The notes beneath the pieces are model-generated. The model did no database searches. It was not told where the DNA came from and saw only the letters and a list, made by a program, of their open reading frames with translations. This document shows positions 42,144-53,249 of a stretch of 64,000 bases of DNA, in pieces. The number at the start of each line of letters is the position of its first letter. The stretch's first letter is position 1. A program made the translations under genes and the position numbers. Source of the DNA: Bolinopsis microptera (taxonomy: Eukaryota; Ctenophora; Tentaculata; Lobata; Bolinopsidae); the NCBI RefSeq assembly GCF_026151205.1, contig NC_087076.1:6672902-6736901 (forward strand), read 5' to 3'.

Positions 42144-42977
42144 AAGAGCCGTGAGCCGGCTAGCTGACGGCAATCGGCTGGCTTAGAGAAAAAATCGGCT
42201 GGCTAGCCGGCTAAGCCGGCTAAAACTGGGAATGGGATTACCAGATCCTAATTTCAGATATTGTACCAACAATTTTTATTTTGCTAATATTACTATTTTG
42301 TATTAAAATTGATTGGCTTATACTTTATGTTTCTTTATACTTTATGTCGATTTTAAGGGCAAAACTTGAAATGGAAGGTAACAAGTGATACAATTTCATA
42401 ACTTCAATAATAATAAGTTAGTCAATAATAAGTTAGGAAATTCTCACTGGTCAGAGTCAATCTCTAATTTACTTATAAAACTTAACAAAAGATCTATGTT
42501 ACGATTAATGAGCATAATGGCTTTTAAATTGTCTGATGAGATCTTTGATCTCCTCTCGTTTGATTTCCTCTTGTTTGTCAGCCCTGCTGCTGACCATGTT
42601 CTTTCCACATCAGCAGCGGATGCAGGAACCGAAAATATAGCGCATGCTAATTTTGAAAGAAGGGGCAATGTATCACTACGACATTTCCAAAATCTAAGAG
42701 TGTCCTTCTTGGACAAAAAGTTTTTAGGGCACTGCAAGGCCTCATATACTTTAATTTCGTCTTTAAGACGATCCGTCTGACGGTTCTGAAATTTATGAAA
42801 TTTATCTCTAAAGTCGATCATGGTATAATTTGTTACATGCCGTCTAGATTCCCGGCCTGAAGTAGAGATAAGTGATAACTGCTGAAAATGTGTTAACCGA
42901 TTGGCTAGCCGATGGCAATCGGCTGGCTAAGCCGGCAATTTCAATCGGCCGGCTTAGCCGGCTAGCTCACGCCTCTA
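42144..42977. mobile_element. Defective hAT element with 8 bp target duplication
   Basis: The left end AAGAGCCGTGAGCCGGCTAG and the right end, read inverted, TAGAGGCGTGAGCTAGCCGG form terminal inverted repeats that extend into clusters of AATCGGCTGGC/GCCGGCTAGCC motifs. A perfect TTAAGAAT flanks both sides (42136-42143 and 42978-42985). The 834 bp element contains only the C-terminal part of a hAT transposase, so it is an internally deleted copy needing a helper. The GC-rich ends contrast with the surrounding AT-rich DNA. Confidence 0.9.
42444..42821 (-). pseudogene. hAT transposase C-terminal dimerisation region
   Basis: The 125-codon frame includes FWKCRSDTLPLLSKLACAIF, then SVPASAADVERTWSAAGLTN and the RSKISSDNLKAIMLINRNID tail, the diagnostic hAT family dimerisation domain including the catalytic-glutamate region (SAADVERTWS). 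The DNA-binding and first two catalytic residues are deleted with the rest of the gene. It lies inside the 42144-42977 element, as expected. Confidence 0.9.
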
Positions 42978-42989
42978 TTAAGAATGATA

Positions 42990-43620
42990 CTCTTATATAA
43001 TTCTGAACATAGATATAAATTAAAATTCAATATAAATTAAGACCCAAAATTCTACTCACGGAATTTTAGGTCTGCCAGGGGGCTGGCAGATAAATCCATT
43101 CGATTGTCCCATCCCTCGTGGCGGTTATCCAAGCAAGCATCGTCTTACGTTTTTTTGGTACTGGTACCTCGTCTCTTCATGTTTTATTGGTCATATTATC
43201 TAGAAATATTTAAAATTTACATGTAGTTCTTTTAGATTCTAGCCATGAAGTGGATAGGCCATCTTCACAAGTGAGAAGGATGTACACTGTACAGTGACTG
43301 TACACATAGTGCCAGGTTCTAAATAATAAAGTAAAGTACTGATATTACTAATATTATATATTGCCAGATAAAAGTCTGGCACATAAGAGTACCAAGTAAG
43401 TGGTGACGTACTTCCTCTTTACGGTACTGCTTATCTAACTTAGCTTTAAACCAGGTGTTTCTATCTCCGTAGTCCGGAATCTCGCCCTGGATTGATAGTA
43501 TCTTGTAAAATAGCTGGGGAGAAGGCTTGAAGGTTGCGTCAACTTACCAATTAGGACACTCCCAAAGCTTGTCAAGATTCTGCTGTATCCAAAAGATGAT
43601 TATTCGGTGCTCCCTGTCTT
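42990..43620. other. No gene supported
   Basis: No convincing frame or repeat; AT-rich with one short GGTCTGCCAGGGGGCTGGCAGA inverted motif near 43068. Confidence 0.4.
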
Positions 43621-43622
43621 GG

Positions 43623-44000
43623 TTATCGTGTAAGAGGGGGTCGAGCTGAAGGTCGAATAGTTTTAACTATTAGTAAATTTAAAACAAGTATTAATAAAAC
43701 AAGTATTATTAATCCCTTGACGTTATGTGTATTGTGATGTAATTTTTCCGCCTTACTTAAATATAATATAATCGAAACAAAAAGGCACGTGACAAAGTAA
43801 TATTCATGGTTGGTTACTTCACCAGCTTTAACATCAAAACAAACACTTCGTATTACATCATACGTCAAATAAACAGGAAAGTGGCCACATCGATAACAAT
43901 TAAGAGTTTCGTCAAGTTTCAAGTCCTTCAAAGCCATGTATGCTTTAACAGTGTCAAGTAGGAGGTGGATATTGTAATTCACGTCGGTCATAACTGTCAT
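43623..44000 (-). CDS. Cysteine-motif exon, unknown
   Basis: The N-terminal 75 residues look coding: a helix (HLLLDTVKAYMALKDLKLDE) followed by LNCYRCGHFPVYLTYDVIRS and VCFDVKAGEV. The C-x2-CG-x-x-P ... D pattern resembles a small metal-binding module seen in some transposon-linked invertebrate proteins (weak recollection). The hydrophobic C-terminal half is probably intron read-through. No neighbours on this strand support a gene model. Confidence 0.35.
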   Translation of the reverse strand: MTVMTDVNYNIHLLLDTVKAYMALKDLKLDETLNCYRCGHFPVYLTYDVIRSVCFDVKAGEVTNHEYYFVTCLFVSIILYLSKAEKLHHNTHNVKGLIILVLLILVLNLLIVKTIRPSARPPLTR

Positions 44001-44460
44001 GATCTCAAAAAGAGCAGTCAGTGAAGTGTTCTTAATCCAAGCAGGTTTTCTGTAATATATCCTCTATAACCGACAGGCAACTTCATGATTACCTTTTTCG
44101 GACTGTTTTTCCTTTGATTAAATCGCTTTCGATTTTCCTGCATCTGTTAGTCGCGATATCCACTGCTCTTCAAGTTCATATCTGAACGCAGTTAATTAAT
44201 ATTTGACATAATATGGTACACATATCATACTAATAACAGCAGGCATTGTTGGTAGTTAGTGGCGGCCTTTTTGTTGTTCGCCGTATATTGTATAACATAA
44301 TATGATCCCTTATACCTATATGTATATAAGTCCCATTAACGAACAATTTGTCTCTGGGCTTTCGTACTCTTTCCTCTTTCTTTACTCGTGTACTTTGATT
44401 TACAAAATTAAAGAAAGGCGAGTAAATGACACAACACAAATATCTAAACTTATCATCTTA

Positions 44461-44715
44461 TCACTTTAGCGCTATTAATTCCCAAATATTTGTTCTGAAT
44501 ATGGGAATTAAACGATGCTCTTCCCTATCTAGTTGCATTGCCGGACATTTCTTAACAAAAGCAACTTTAAAATTCATTAGACTCATGGATTCCGGGTGTT
44601 CATTAAAACAATGCTGCGATAAAGCTGATTTAGTATAAAACTTATCAGCATCAAATTTAAATTTGCTCCTGTGCCCATTAAGATCGAATTTGGAGTTATT
44701 CAGCAAGCTCGACAA
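44461..44715 (-). pseudogene. GIY-YIG-nuclease-like fragment
   Basis: 84 codons with LNGHRSKFKFDADKFYTKSA, then LSQHCFNEH, NFKVAFVKKCP and LDREEHRLIPIFRT. The order R-x-x-x-H-R, H, and an R-E-x-x-W/R-I-x-x-x-x-T tail is like the C-terminal half of GIY-YIG endonuclease domains found in Penelope-like and related retroelements; the GIY and YIG strands themselves are not present. Assignment is tentative. Confidence 0.4.
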
Positions 44716-44761
44716 ATTTAGGTAGACCTGGTAATTTTTTAAAAATCACTGTCCACCTCCC

Positions 44762-44974
44762 TTAAAAAACAGGGTTCAAATTGACAAGTTGGGTACACAC
44801 GAATGCGATGTCGCTCAGATAAGGCAACATCTTCGCCACAACTTTGTTTCCCAAAATCTTATACCGCTTCAGATAGCCAATGGAGCGTTCCACGTGGATG
44901 CAGGCGATGCTGACTTTTCTGCTGGCTGCTACTTCTTCGGGCGTGAACTGAGTCTTGCCCCATATCCCCGCCAA
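44762..44974 (-). pseudogene. Harbinger/PIF-type transposase C-terminus
   Basis: 70 codons reading FTPEEVAASRKVSIACIHVE, then RSIGYLKRYKIL and LPYLSDIAFVCTQLVNLNPV. The IHVER-x-I-x-x-x-K segment with the catalytic glutamate and the final C-x-L-x-NL are diagnostic of the DDE_Tnp_4 (Harbinger-like) nuclease. Upstream domains are missing here; a stop lies just before the first residues shown. Confidence 0.78.
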
Positions 44975-44984
44975 ATACTTTAAA

Positions 44985-45330
44985 GTTCTTAAGATACCTG
45001 TCTGTCCTGTCCTATATTTATACAGTCAAATTAATAGTTAGCTGATCTTATATATCAGACTTACTTGGTTTCTCTGACTATTCTATTATTTAGTTGACAA
45101 TTTACATATCTCCTGCATGTCTGTAGCTTTTTCTAGGTATACTGAAAAGGACATATATCGTCGTCCTCCGACAAATTCGCAGGGGCTATTTTGTCTTCAA
45201 AGTGCAAACTACTTCAAAATTGAGATTCAAATTTTTGTCCTCAAAACGTACGATCACACAATATAGTTTACAAACATATTCTTATATTAGTTATCTAATA
45301 TACATGTTATTTACTTCTTTGAAGTTCAGC
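44985..45330. other. No gene seen
   Basis: AT-rich, no shared repeat noted and no protein-like frame. Confidence 0.4.
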
Positions 45331-45337
45331 AGTGTTC

Positions 45338-45600
45338 CTAACAAAGTGTCATGGGCCTCGTACATAACTTAAAGGTGTTACGTTGAGATATGTCCATAGC
45401 AGCGTAGGAGTTAATTATGATGTCATCGTACCATAGATGAACCGAAGAGCATATCCTTTGCTGCTCCGTGTGCAGAGTCAGGCGGCCAGTTATTGTGTCA
45501 TGCGTTCGCCAGACGCTGGGGTGCGTTAAAGTTGGCTGCAAGGTCCACATTTTGTTTTAAGTTAGGCTGGGAAGCCCCCTGCAAACTTTCTTCCGTTTCC
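45338..45600. repeat. Repeat related to 46735-46870
   Basis: CATAGCAGCGTA(G/C)GAG, ATTATGA and CATCGTACCA, and GCTGGGGTGCGTTAAAGTT occur in the same order as in 46780-46860. On the minus strand this gives short matching peptides (LTHPS, SYAAM), a remnant of the unit that also carries the Ulp1-like exon. Confidence 0.6.
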
Positions 45601-46027
45601 TATTTAAATTATTTGGCTGATGTCGAAAACATTGTGATTAGGGGCTTTGTGAGCTTCGACCTTAATATTAAACTGGGAGGAAGAGTTGGAAGAAGATAGA
45701 GAATAATCGACGAGTCTACATAATAACACATCTGCTGAACGTGACATAGCTAGAAATAGATCACGTGTGTGTAAAGTCATGTTAGTGGAAATCAATTAAT
45801 ATGGAATAGAATCATATAGAGTACAGCATGAGCTACCCTTTGTAAAACCAATCAAAACATATTTACTACCTCCTACTTTCTATATCATAATGTAATTTAG
45901 ATTCACTGAAGTAGGAATTGCCATTGGGTTTACATAAAAATACAAAATCTCTGTTACCAACATGTCCCAAACAGTTGGTCAATGCTACCCCAGCATTTAA
46001 ACTAGACACCTCGCTAGCTACTAGAAT

Positions 46028-46160
46028 AACACCTGTGATTGTTATGAATATTATGACTATTATGACTATTATGACTATTATGACTATCGTGATTATTATG
46101 ACTATTATGACTGCCATGACTAATAACACTATTGTGACTATTATGATTATTTTTATTATT
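46028..46160. repeat. ATTATGACT microsatellite
   Basis: About twelve imperfect copies of a nine-base ATTATGACT unit. Open frames on both strands (MTIMTIM type and IVIIVII type) are artefacts. Confidence 0.92.
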
Positions 46161-46195
46161 AAATTATGATACCCTAGAATACTATAGATAACATA

Positions 46196-46531
46196 TTAAC
46201 TCTCTCCATTTGCGGTGAAAAGGCCTGATACATGGTCGAGCTCATAAATTTTAACAATCTTCTGAGGATGATTACGAGGAGAAGATCTACAGGGAGGACC
46301 AGAAGTGTTGTTATTAAATGACTCCCTCACTTTTCCTCTGATGTCAACTGCTTGGAGATGATCGTATTGCAGGGGATGGTGTCCAATGGACAAATACCTC
46401 AAAAATCCCAGTGCTAAGGGACCACAATTATTGCCGTTTGTTTGGTGTTGGGTTAGGACGTAGCGGACAATGGTTAGTGTGAGGTCGTATTTGTAAAATA
46501 CATTAGACAACATGGAAGATAATGGCCACAC
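46196..46531 (-). CDS. Ulp1-like (C48) cysteine protease fragment
   Basis: The frame contains TQHQTNGNNCGPLALGFLRY, the Q-x(5-6)-N-C-G block of Ulp1/SENP-type proteases with the catalytic cysteine and oxyanion glutamine, followed by HPLQYDHLQAVDIRGKVRES, which fits the helix after it. The upstream histidine and aspartate lie outside the frame, so this is one exon or a partial copy. Ulp1-like domains are common in eukaryotic DNA transposons. Degraded relatives occur at 20040-20260 and 20840-21400, implying a repeated element. Confidence 0.65.
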   Translation of the reverse strand: MWPLSSMLSNVFYKYDLTLTIVRYVLTQHQTNGNNCGPLALGFLRYLSIGHHPLQYDHLQAVDIRGKVRESFNNNTSGPPCRSSPRNHPQKIVKIYELDHVSGLFTANGES

Positions 46532-46689
46532 AGCCTTAAAGACTTAGGATGACAAGGTGAATCAAATAATTCCACAATGTGTGGCTCATTGCGATAAGTA
46601 AGAGCATTTTGATGCACACAACCAGTGGTTGATTTTATGCACCAACCATGGTTGTAGTTGAATATTCAAAATTTGAATAAACTGAGAAT

Positions 46690-46989
46690 CTACAGAGCAA
46701 AGCCAAACTGAAGTATGGGTGTTCCTAATAAGTTGTCCTTGTGGGTACGTAATGTGTTACGTGTTATGAGCTTCTGCACAGTGCACATAGCAGCGTACGA
46801 GCTCATTATGACGATCATCGTACCAAGAAGAACCAGACCGCTGGGGTGCGTTAAAGTTTTGCTTTGAGTTAGGCACTGGGAAGTACCCTGCGCGTTACCC
46901 TGGCTGCGGTACTTGCTGTCCGTTTCCATTTCATATTTATTGTCAATCCATAAATATACGCGGGCATCAGAATAACGTTTCAAATTCAT
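46690..46989 (-). pseudogene. Unknown ORF of the Ulp1-linked repeat unit
   Basis: 99 codons with a protein-like start (NLKRYSDARVYLWIDNKYEM), then sequence shared as DNA with 45338-45600. The first part may be an exon: the related site at 49105-49180 keeps only parts of it. No domain recognised. Confidence 0.35.
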
Positions 46990-47280
46990 CCTCTGCTTAA
47001 TACAACTCCGTCTGAACCCTTATGTTTAATATATTTAAATAGTATTCCACACACCAAGAAATTGCAAAGAAAAATATCCAAGAAAAGAAAACAAATTGGA
47101 CAACATAGTCATGTAAAGGTGATGAAAAAGAAATGGAAATATAAAAACAAACAAAGAGTGTGTAGTGAAAAGATGAAAATTAATGAAAAGAACATTTTGA
47201 TAATTACTTTAATTAATTAATACTTTATATTAACAAACTCCGGATGTAGAATATTTTTTATTTGCTGGTGTTTTTCACCA
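46895..47280. repeat. ~380 bp duplicated segment, copy 1
   Basis: Matches 49105-49490 from GGAAACGGA/AGCAAGTACCG through TAATATATTTAAATAG, CACACACCAAGAAA, AAAAATATNCCAAGAAAAGA and CTCCGGATGTAGAAT. Same orientation, roughly 90% identity with several small gaps. Confidence 0.75.
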
Positions 47281-48705
47281 TTAATTGACAATAAAAATCA
47301 CAAATAATTTCACTAGTTGGGTTTTTATAATAAATCAAGGCATATTTGTTTTGGATTACTGAAGAGCATCATGATTTGTTTTCCATTTCCATTTCTACAA
47401 CACACGCTGGAAACTGTCAAGTTTGCCTACTAGATTCGTGGAATCAAATTCTATTAGGATTTCCTTGAAAAGACTATCGTCCATTCTAGGGAGGACAGGA
47501 AACCATGCTCTACAAGCGGATGTGGGTTATTAGGAAAGACATAAGCGGTGGGATCAGTAGTTGCTTCTTCTTCTTTCTTATCTAAGCGCTCAATTTTTGA
47601 GGCGAAGCTTTTTCTCATTCCCGAGATGGTTATTCGGTGGGGTTGTTGGGTATCTATCCGACAGTCCATACCCTTTATGGCCCGCAGTCACTGCTAGGGT
47701 ATTCTAATTCCACCCTCGATCGCGGATCTCTGATCTTCTTTATTTTTTTTACTGCTCAATTTCTTTCTTTATATCGTTAAAGTAAGCGACTGTTAAAGAA
47801 GGAACCAGGTTTTTAGATGTAGACATTATCGCTACATAGGTGAAAAAAGGGGGAAAATATAAACACAATTAGGAATTAAGAATGAGGAATCACAAAATTT
47901 GTGAAGAAGCAATACAAAAATACATAAATCGTAAGATTAAAGAATTGGAATATCTATAAGATATACCAAACTTACCCCTAATTTGGCGATAAGACTTAAG
48001 ATTTGTTCTAGACAAGAGAATCCCTAGATTGGGAGCTCTGTTCAATTCAGTTCATTCTTATCTATGCAATGCCACATCCAAAGCCGCCATCCTTTTTAAA
48101 CTCAACACCTAAGCCACTCCACCGAAGTGGAACGGTAGCTTTTCAGCTTATTTTTCCAGAGTTCTGACTAAGCGCAGGGACAAACATGTCGGACTCTGAG
48201 AACGATGTATATGGTACCCTTATAATATTGGTATTAATGTGATATGAACAATATGTATGATTATGAAACCAGCTTTTATTATGCTGAGAATTTCAGGCAT
48301 GGAAGTTGCATTTCATAACCTCATATTAATTATAATGAATTTGATTAACACAGTATTTAAACGATAATCTTGATAAATTGTTTAAGAATGATAATAAATA
48401 GTTGGTGACTGACTAGTGGTATCCTGTGTTCCTTTTGAAGCCGTATCCTCTGATGTGCTAGCCATTTCCCCTGTGTCAGAGTGCATTTTAACGCTCCGAT
48501 ATTGGCGTCCGGGGCATGAATCCAGTAATTCCGTTACCCTAGGTGTCCCCCCAAATCAGTACATCAAACCTATTGCGACAGCCAATTTTTAGCCACTGAG
48601 CCACTGGACAGTCCTCCCTGTCTAATTCTATTTCTAGTATACCATGCCCAACTTGTCTCCTTCTCTCCTTGAACATCATACTCCCCATTGCCTTCTTATG
48701 CAACT
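47281..48705 (-). other. Mostly unassigned; one weak ORF at 47454-47669
   Basis: A 71-codon frame includes MRKSFASKIERLDKKEEEAT, then TDPTAYVFPNNPHPLVEHG, which looks protein-like but has no partner or domain. The rest of the interval is AT-rich without further support. Confidence 0.3.
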
Positions 48706-48708
48706 TCA

Positions 48709-49135
48709 TTAGATGTTGGCAGCATTTTTTGCAGATACCTTGTCACTTTCATAACCGCACGCTATGTAGCCGTTCTGTACTGCCCCCCATAACTTAACCA
48801 CAAATTCCAACTCAGTATGTACGAAGATCTGATCTCTTTTTGTAACTATATATAGTAGTCCCTGAAAACCATTCACAAGCAATGTTACTTCTTCTGTCAC
48901 AGTTATCGGATTTGAAACGTCCACAAGTACTCCATCTGCCATTCTTACAGTCCTGATATTATTTGGTGAGGACTTATACACTACATACAAGACGTCTGGT
49001 TCTTTGTGTCTTGCAATAGCAAAAATTGGCTCGCCTGTGAGGGACATTTCAAAACAAGTTGTTTCGTTGTTGAATGCGCTCAAGAAGGTTCCACCGTACA
49101 CTACACCCTGCTGCGGTACTTGCTTCCGTTTCCTA
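48709..49135 (-). CDS. Beta-rich unknown protein, C-terminal exon
   Basis: The open frame (about 140 codons including sequence upstream of the first start-like codon) alternates short beta-like strands and turns: FEMSLTGEPIFAIARHKEPD, VLYVVYKSSPNNIRTVRMAD, LLVNGFQGLLYIVTKRDQIF and LWGAVQNGYIACGYES. The recurrent pattern is reminiscent of beta-propeller blades. An AG acceptor is available just upstream (CCGCAG). The adjoining DNA is the 49105-49490 duplicated segment, so this exon may be captured or part of a repeated gene. Confidence 0.45.
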
Positions 49136-49490
49136 TTTCATATTTATTGTCAAATCCATACGCAGGCATTAGAATACGTTTCAACTTCATCCTCTTGCTT
49201 AAACAACTCAGTCTAAACCCTTGTTAATATATTTAAATAGGTATTCCACACACCAAGAAAAGTGCAAAGAAAAATATGCCAAGAAAAGAAAAGCAAATTG
49301 ACAAAAATAGTCATGTAAAAAGATGAAAAGAAATGCAAATATGAAAACAAACAAAAAGAGTGTAGTGAAAAGATGAAAATTAATGAAAAGAACATTTTGA
49401 TAATTACTTAATTAATTGATACTTTATATTAACAAACTCCGGATGTAGAATGTTTGTTATTTGCTGGTGTTTTTTCACCATTAATTGTCT
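49105..49490. repeat. ~380 bp duplicated segment, copy 2
   Basis: Second copy of 46895-47280; ends near the TTGCTGGTGTTTTTTCACCA motif. Confidence 0.75.
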
Positions 49491-49798
49491 CTGTAATTTC
49501 CTCCTCCCATTTTCATGACCATAATTTCCTCTTTAGCTTTATATGGTATATAAATAAGACACAAGTTAATTAATGTTCAAACCTTGTGATTCATAATAGG
49601 TCGTTTGATCACGAACTTGCGATGATGGTCGATTACAATATTGCAAGCTTTACAGAAAAGTTTTCCCCTGCTTTCAAACAAAGACGAAATAAACTCGTTT
49701 GCGTTCTTCTTATTCTTTTTTTCCCCGTTTTGTGTTAGTTTTAAAAACACACTTGTCAAGTTTGACAAAACGCATCCTTGCATAACAATTACAAAGTG

Positions 49799-50317
49799 TT
49801 ATATACTCAATATATTATAGTCTCCATGATGTAGTCTCCATTGTGCATATGACCTTTTAGAGAGCTCTGTGTGGGAGTGTTCAGTGATATTTTTCCTTAT
49901 ACTCAAATGAAATATGAGATACGCCCTCTTTCTGAGGACCCGTATCTGAAAATTTGGTTTCTTGCTGCAAAACGGAACAATTTGTTTCCAATTTCTACAA
50001 TAAGGTCTCGTATGTGGAATAATTAGCGCTTGGGATTTTCCCCTGGGCATTACTGACCTGATCCCTTGCTGAGGGTACGGTTGATGGGGTGCTGCAGTAG
50101 ACAGAGACTTCAATTTCTCTAGGAATTTTCCCCCAAAACGGGTAGGGTTGCTCCTTACAACCGATCTCGAAGATGTTCTCCTAGTAGGGCTGTTTTTTAG
50201 GGCGTGTCTGCTGATGAAGGTGATCTTGCCGGAAGGTTTTACCTCAGGGGAGAACTCTCCTATATGAAGCAATTGGGCTAATGGTCTGTCCCAATCCCAA
50301 CTCCAACCAGGTGTCAT
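49799..50317 (-). CDS. 172-codon basic ORF at the edge of the tandem array
   Basis: One of the longer clean frames in the window. The first ~110 residues look coding (TPGWSWDWDRPLAQLLHIGE, FISRHALKNSPTRRTSSRSV and a PQQGIRSVMPRGKSQALI segment), arginine and serine rich; the end is less convincing and may be intron. Its first ~25 bases belong to the repeated module of the array (AACTCCAACCAGGTGTCAT), so the array begins inside its start. Function unknown. Confidence 0.4.
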   Translation of the reverse strand: MTPGWSWDWDRPLAQLLHIGEFSPEVKPSGKITFISRHALKNSPTRRTSSRSVVRSNPTRFGGKFLEKLKSLSTAAPHQPYPQQGIRSVMPRGKSQALIIPHTRPYCRNWKQIVPFCSKKPNFQIRVLRKRAYLIFHLSIRKNITEHSHTELSKRSYAQWRLHHGDYNILSI

Positions 50318-51479
50318 TTTAATTTAACTTAATCTGTGCTTTTCATCGTGAGTTCTCCTTTACCAAAGCCTTCAAAGGTTAAAATTCAGGAATAGCATTC
50401 AATTGACGCCGATTTGATACCTTTTCTTGACAGAGTGTCACATCCTGTGGGCAATATGGGCTGCAAGTAAAACTTTAACAATGTCCACTTCTCTGTAGAA
50501 GATTATTAGAGGTGCTGGTCTTCACAGATTCCGGATGGCAGGAGTTCTTGTGGAAGTGTGATATCCTTCTGCTGTGTTTAACATTCGCTCATACAGTTCC
50601 TTCAGGTTCTCTTAGTTTTCAAGAACCACGAATTCTTCCTTATGTTATACCAATAAAATATCGGTATCATCCAGTCGACGGTTTTGTTTTTAGTCTGAGG
50701 ACTGACCATTTATCGTGTTATTTATCTGAACAAAAAACTGTTTCTATAAAACATTTTACAGAATGAATATATCAAAAATATATGTGCAAAAAGAATAAAG
50801 ATGTAAATTAATTTCACTATTTTAATTATATTTTTTAGTTTATTTGGCCCTTTTTCAGTGACAGAATACCATGGAATATTTGGGCCCCACCCAAAATATC
50901 TGTGAGGCTCCATTTTAGAGGGTTTACTTACCAGGTTTTACGAAATTAGATTAGAAGTAAATATATAAATGATTGAAACCACAATTCAAATGCTGACCTT
51001 GCAGGTACGCTCCCGCATGGATTTTACAATACAAATGTATATAACAAAAATTAACATCACATTAAATATTCAATTCATAAAAACACATTATCAATATCAG
51101 TAAGATTAAATTACAAACCCATAATTATAAAACACTGACGACATATCTCTATTGGTATTATCATTGCTGTAATATTGGTTTATTGTCTCAGGTCCAATAT
51201 AAATTATGGTCACGGGCCCGTTTAAATATAAATGAGTCCACACGTTTAACACCACACGTCATACCATAATAAAACTTATTAAATAATTAAAAAAAGACAC
51301 TTGCCACCCTCTCCTAATAAGTCTCACCGTAACTGTCTCTCCTTTTCTGATGGTTAAAAAACTGAGCTGATCGACGAGGATGAAGTTGTCTCCTGCCCTC
51401 GCTCCACAATCTGTAGTTTCCAACTCCACCAATTCTCTACTAGGTACTCCTCTAAGTATCAGCCCACTACTCCACTACA

Positions 51480-51990
51480 CTAACTTATCTAAAATGCTCA
51501 GTACGCGTTAGTCATGAACATCTTATTCTAAAATGCTCAGTACGCCTTAGGCATGAACAAACTTATAATAAAATGTTCAGCACGCGATAGGCATGAACAT
51601 ACTTATCTAAAATGTGCAGCACGCGATAGGCACTAACCATACTTAATCTAAAATGCACATACCTGGCGTTGGCATTTCAAAAGCGTGAATATTTATCAAA
51701 TATTAAGGCGCGCAACAGCTATCATACTTTAGAAACATTTTTAAATTTTTAAAATCAAATTTTATTCGGATAAATATTTTTGATTAAGTATCGAATTGGT
51801 GAATAAATAATAAAATTATGGTTCTTTTCTCATAAACAAACATATCAAAAAAGTATCAGCACGGCATAGGCCCCCCCCCCCCACCCCCCACAAACATACA
51901 TATCTAAAATGCTCATTACGTGATAGGCACTAACAATCAAACATACTTATCTAAAAATGTTCAGCCAACCTGCGATAGGCACGAGTTAAG
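51480..51990. repeat. 39 bp minisatellite, block 1
   Basis: Unit AAAATGCTCAGTACGCGTTA + GGCATGAACATACTTATCT, several copies, interrupted by about 180 bp of unrelated AT-rich sequence and a C-run (about 51870-51883). Confidence 0.85.
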
Positions 51991-53249
51991 TTGGTTTAAG
52001 AAAGCCTCTAGTTGCGCTCATTCCGCTGAACTCAAACTATAAAAAAAAAACGGTAAAAAATATTACTATTAAAGTATATTTAGTTGACATCTACATTTTC
52101 ATGACAGAGTGTTTACATCCTGTAGCAATATAAATAAGGGCTGCAAGTAAAACATGTTTTTTTAAACACCGCAATTACACTTCTCTGTAGAAGTTTTATA
52201 AGAGTTGCCTGTCTTCACAGATTCCGTTCCGGAATGGCAGGAGTTCTTGTGGCTGTGAATCCTTCTGCTGTGGTTTTACCATTCCGCTCAAACAGTTCCT
52301 TTCAGGTTCTTCTTAGTTTTCAAGAACCACTAAGTTCTTCCTTAAGTATCCCAATAACATAACGGATCATCCATCGACGGTTTTGTTAAGTACGAGTACT
52401 GACGCAATTTATCGTGTTAATTTATCTGAACAAAAAACTGTTTACAACAAAACATTTTAACAGACTGAAAATCAAAATATAATGAGCAAAAAGAATAAGA
52501 TGTGTAAATTAATTTCACTATTTAATTATATTTATTAGTTTATATTTGCCCTTTTTTCATCGACAGGAATCCAACCCAACCAAGTGGTCATTTTAATTTA
52601 AACTTAATCTGTGCTATCATCAAGTTCTCCATTTACCAAAGCTTCAAGGTAAAAATCAGGAAAAGGCATTCAATGACGGCCGATTTGATACCTTTTCCTT
52701 GACAACGAGGTCACAACCATTGGCACTATGGGCTGCAAGTAAAAACTGTTTAGCATGTCCACTTCTCTGAGTAGAGATTATCCTCAGAAGGAGCTGAGTC
52801 TACCACAAGATTCCGGATGGCAGGATTTCTTGTAAAGCGATTGATATCCTACTGCTGTGGTTACAATGCGGGCATCCATAACAGTTTTCCCTTCAGGTTC
52901 TTCCCTTAGTTTCCAAGAACCACGAATATCTTTCCTTATGTATAACCAATAAAATATCGGTACATCCAGTCGACGGGTGTATTGTGTTTAGTCCTGAGGA
53001 CTGACCATAATTTATCGTGTTATTTTATCTGAACAAAAACTGTATTTTTTCTTTCTATCTATAAAACAATTTACAGAATGAATATAACAAAAAAGATTGT
53101 GCAAAAAAGAATTAAGAGGAACAAACATTCCCACTTATAAATTCACATATTAAGCGTTATATATATAGCCCTAATTTTCAGTGACAGGCAGAACCATTAA
53201 ATTTGTGGGGGGCCCTCCAAAAAATAAGTGAGTAGCACCTTTTAAAAGA

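Noticed and set aside
45866-46169. ORFs encoding Met/Ile/Thr repeats
   Set aside because: Translation of the ATTATGACT microsatellite.
50512-50766. 84-codon plus-strand ORF in array module A
   Set aside because: Not open in the other six module copies and in a region dominated by indels.
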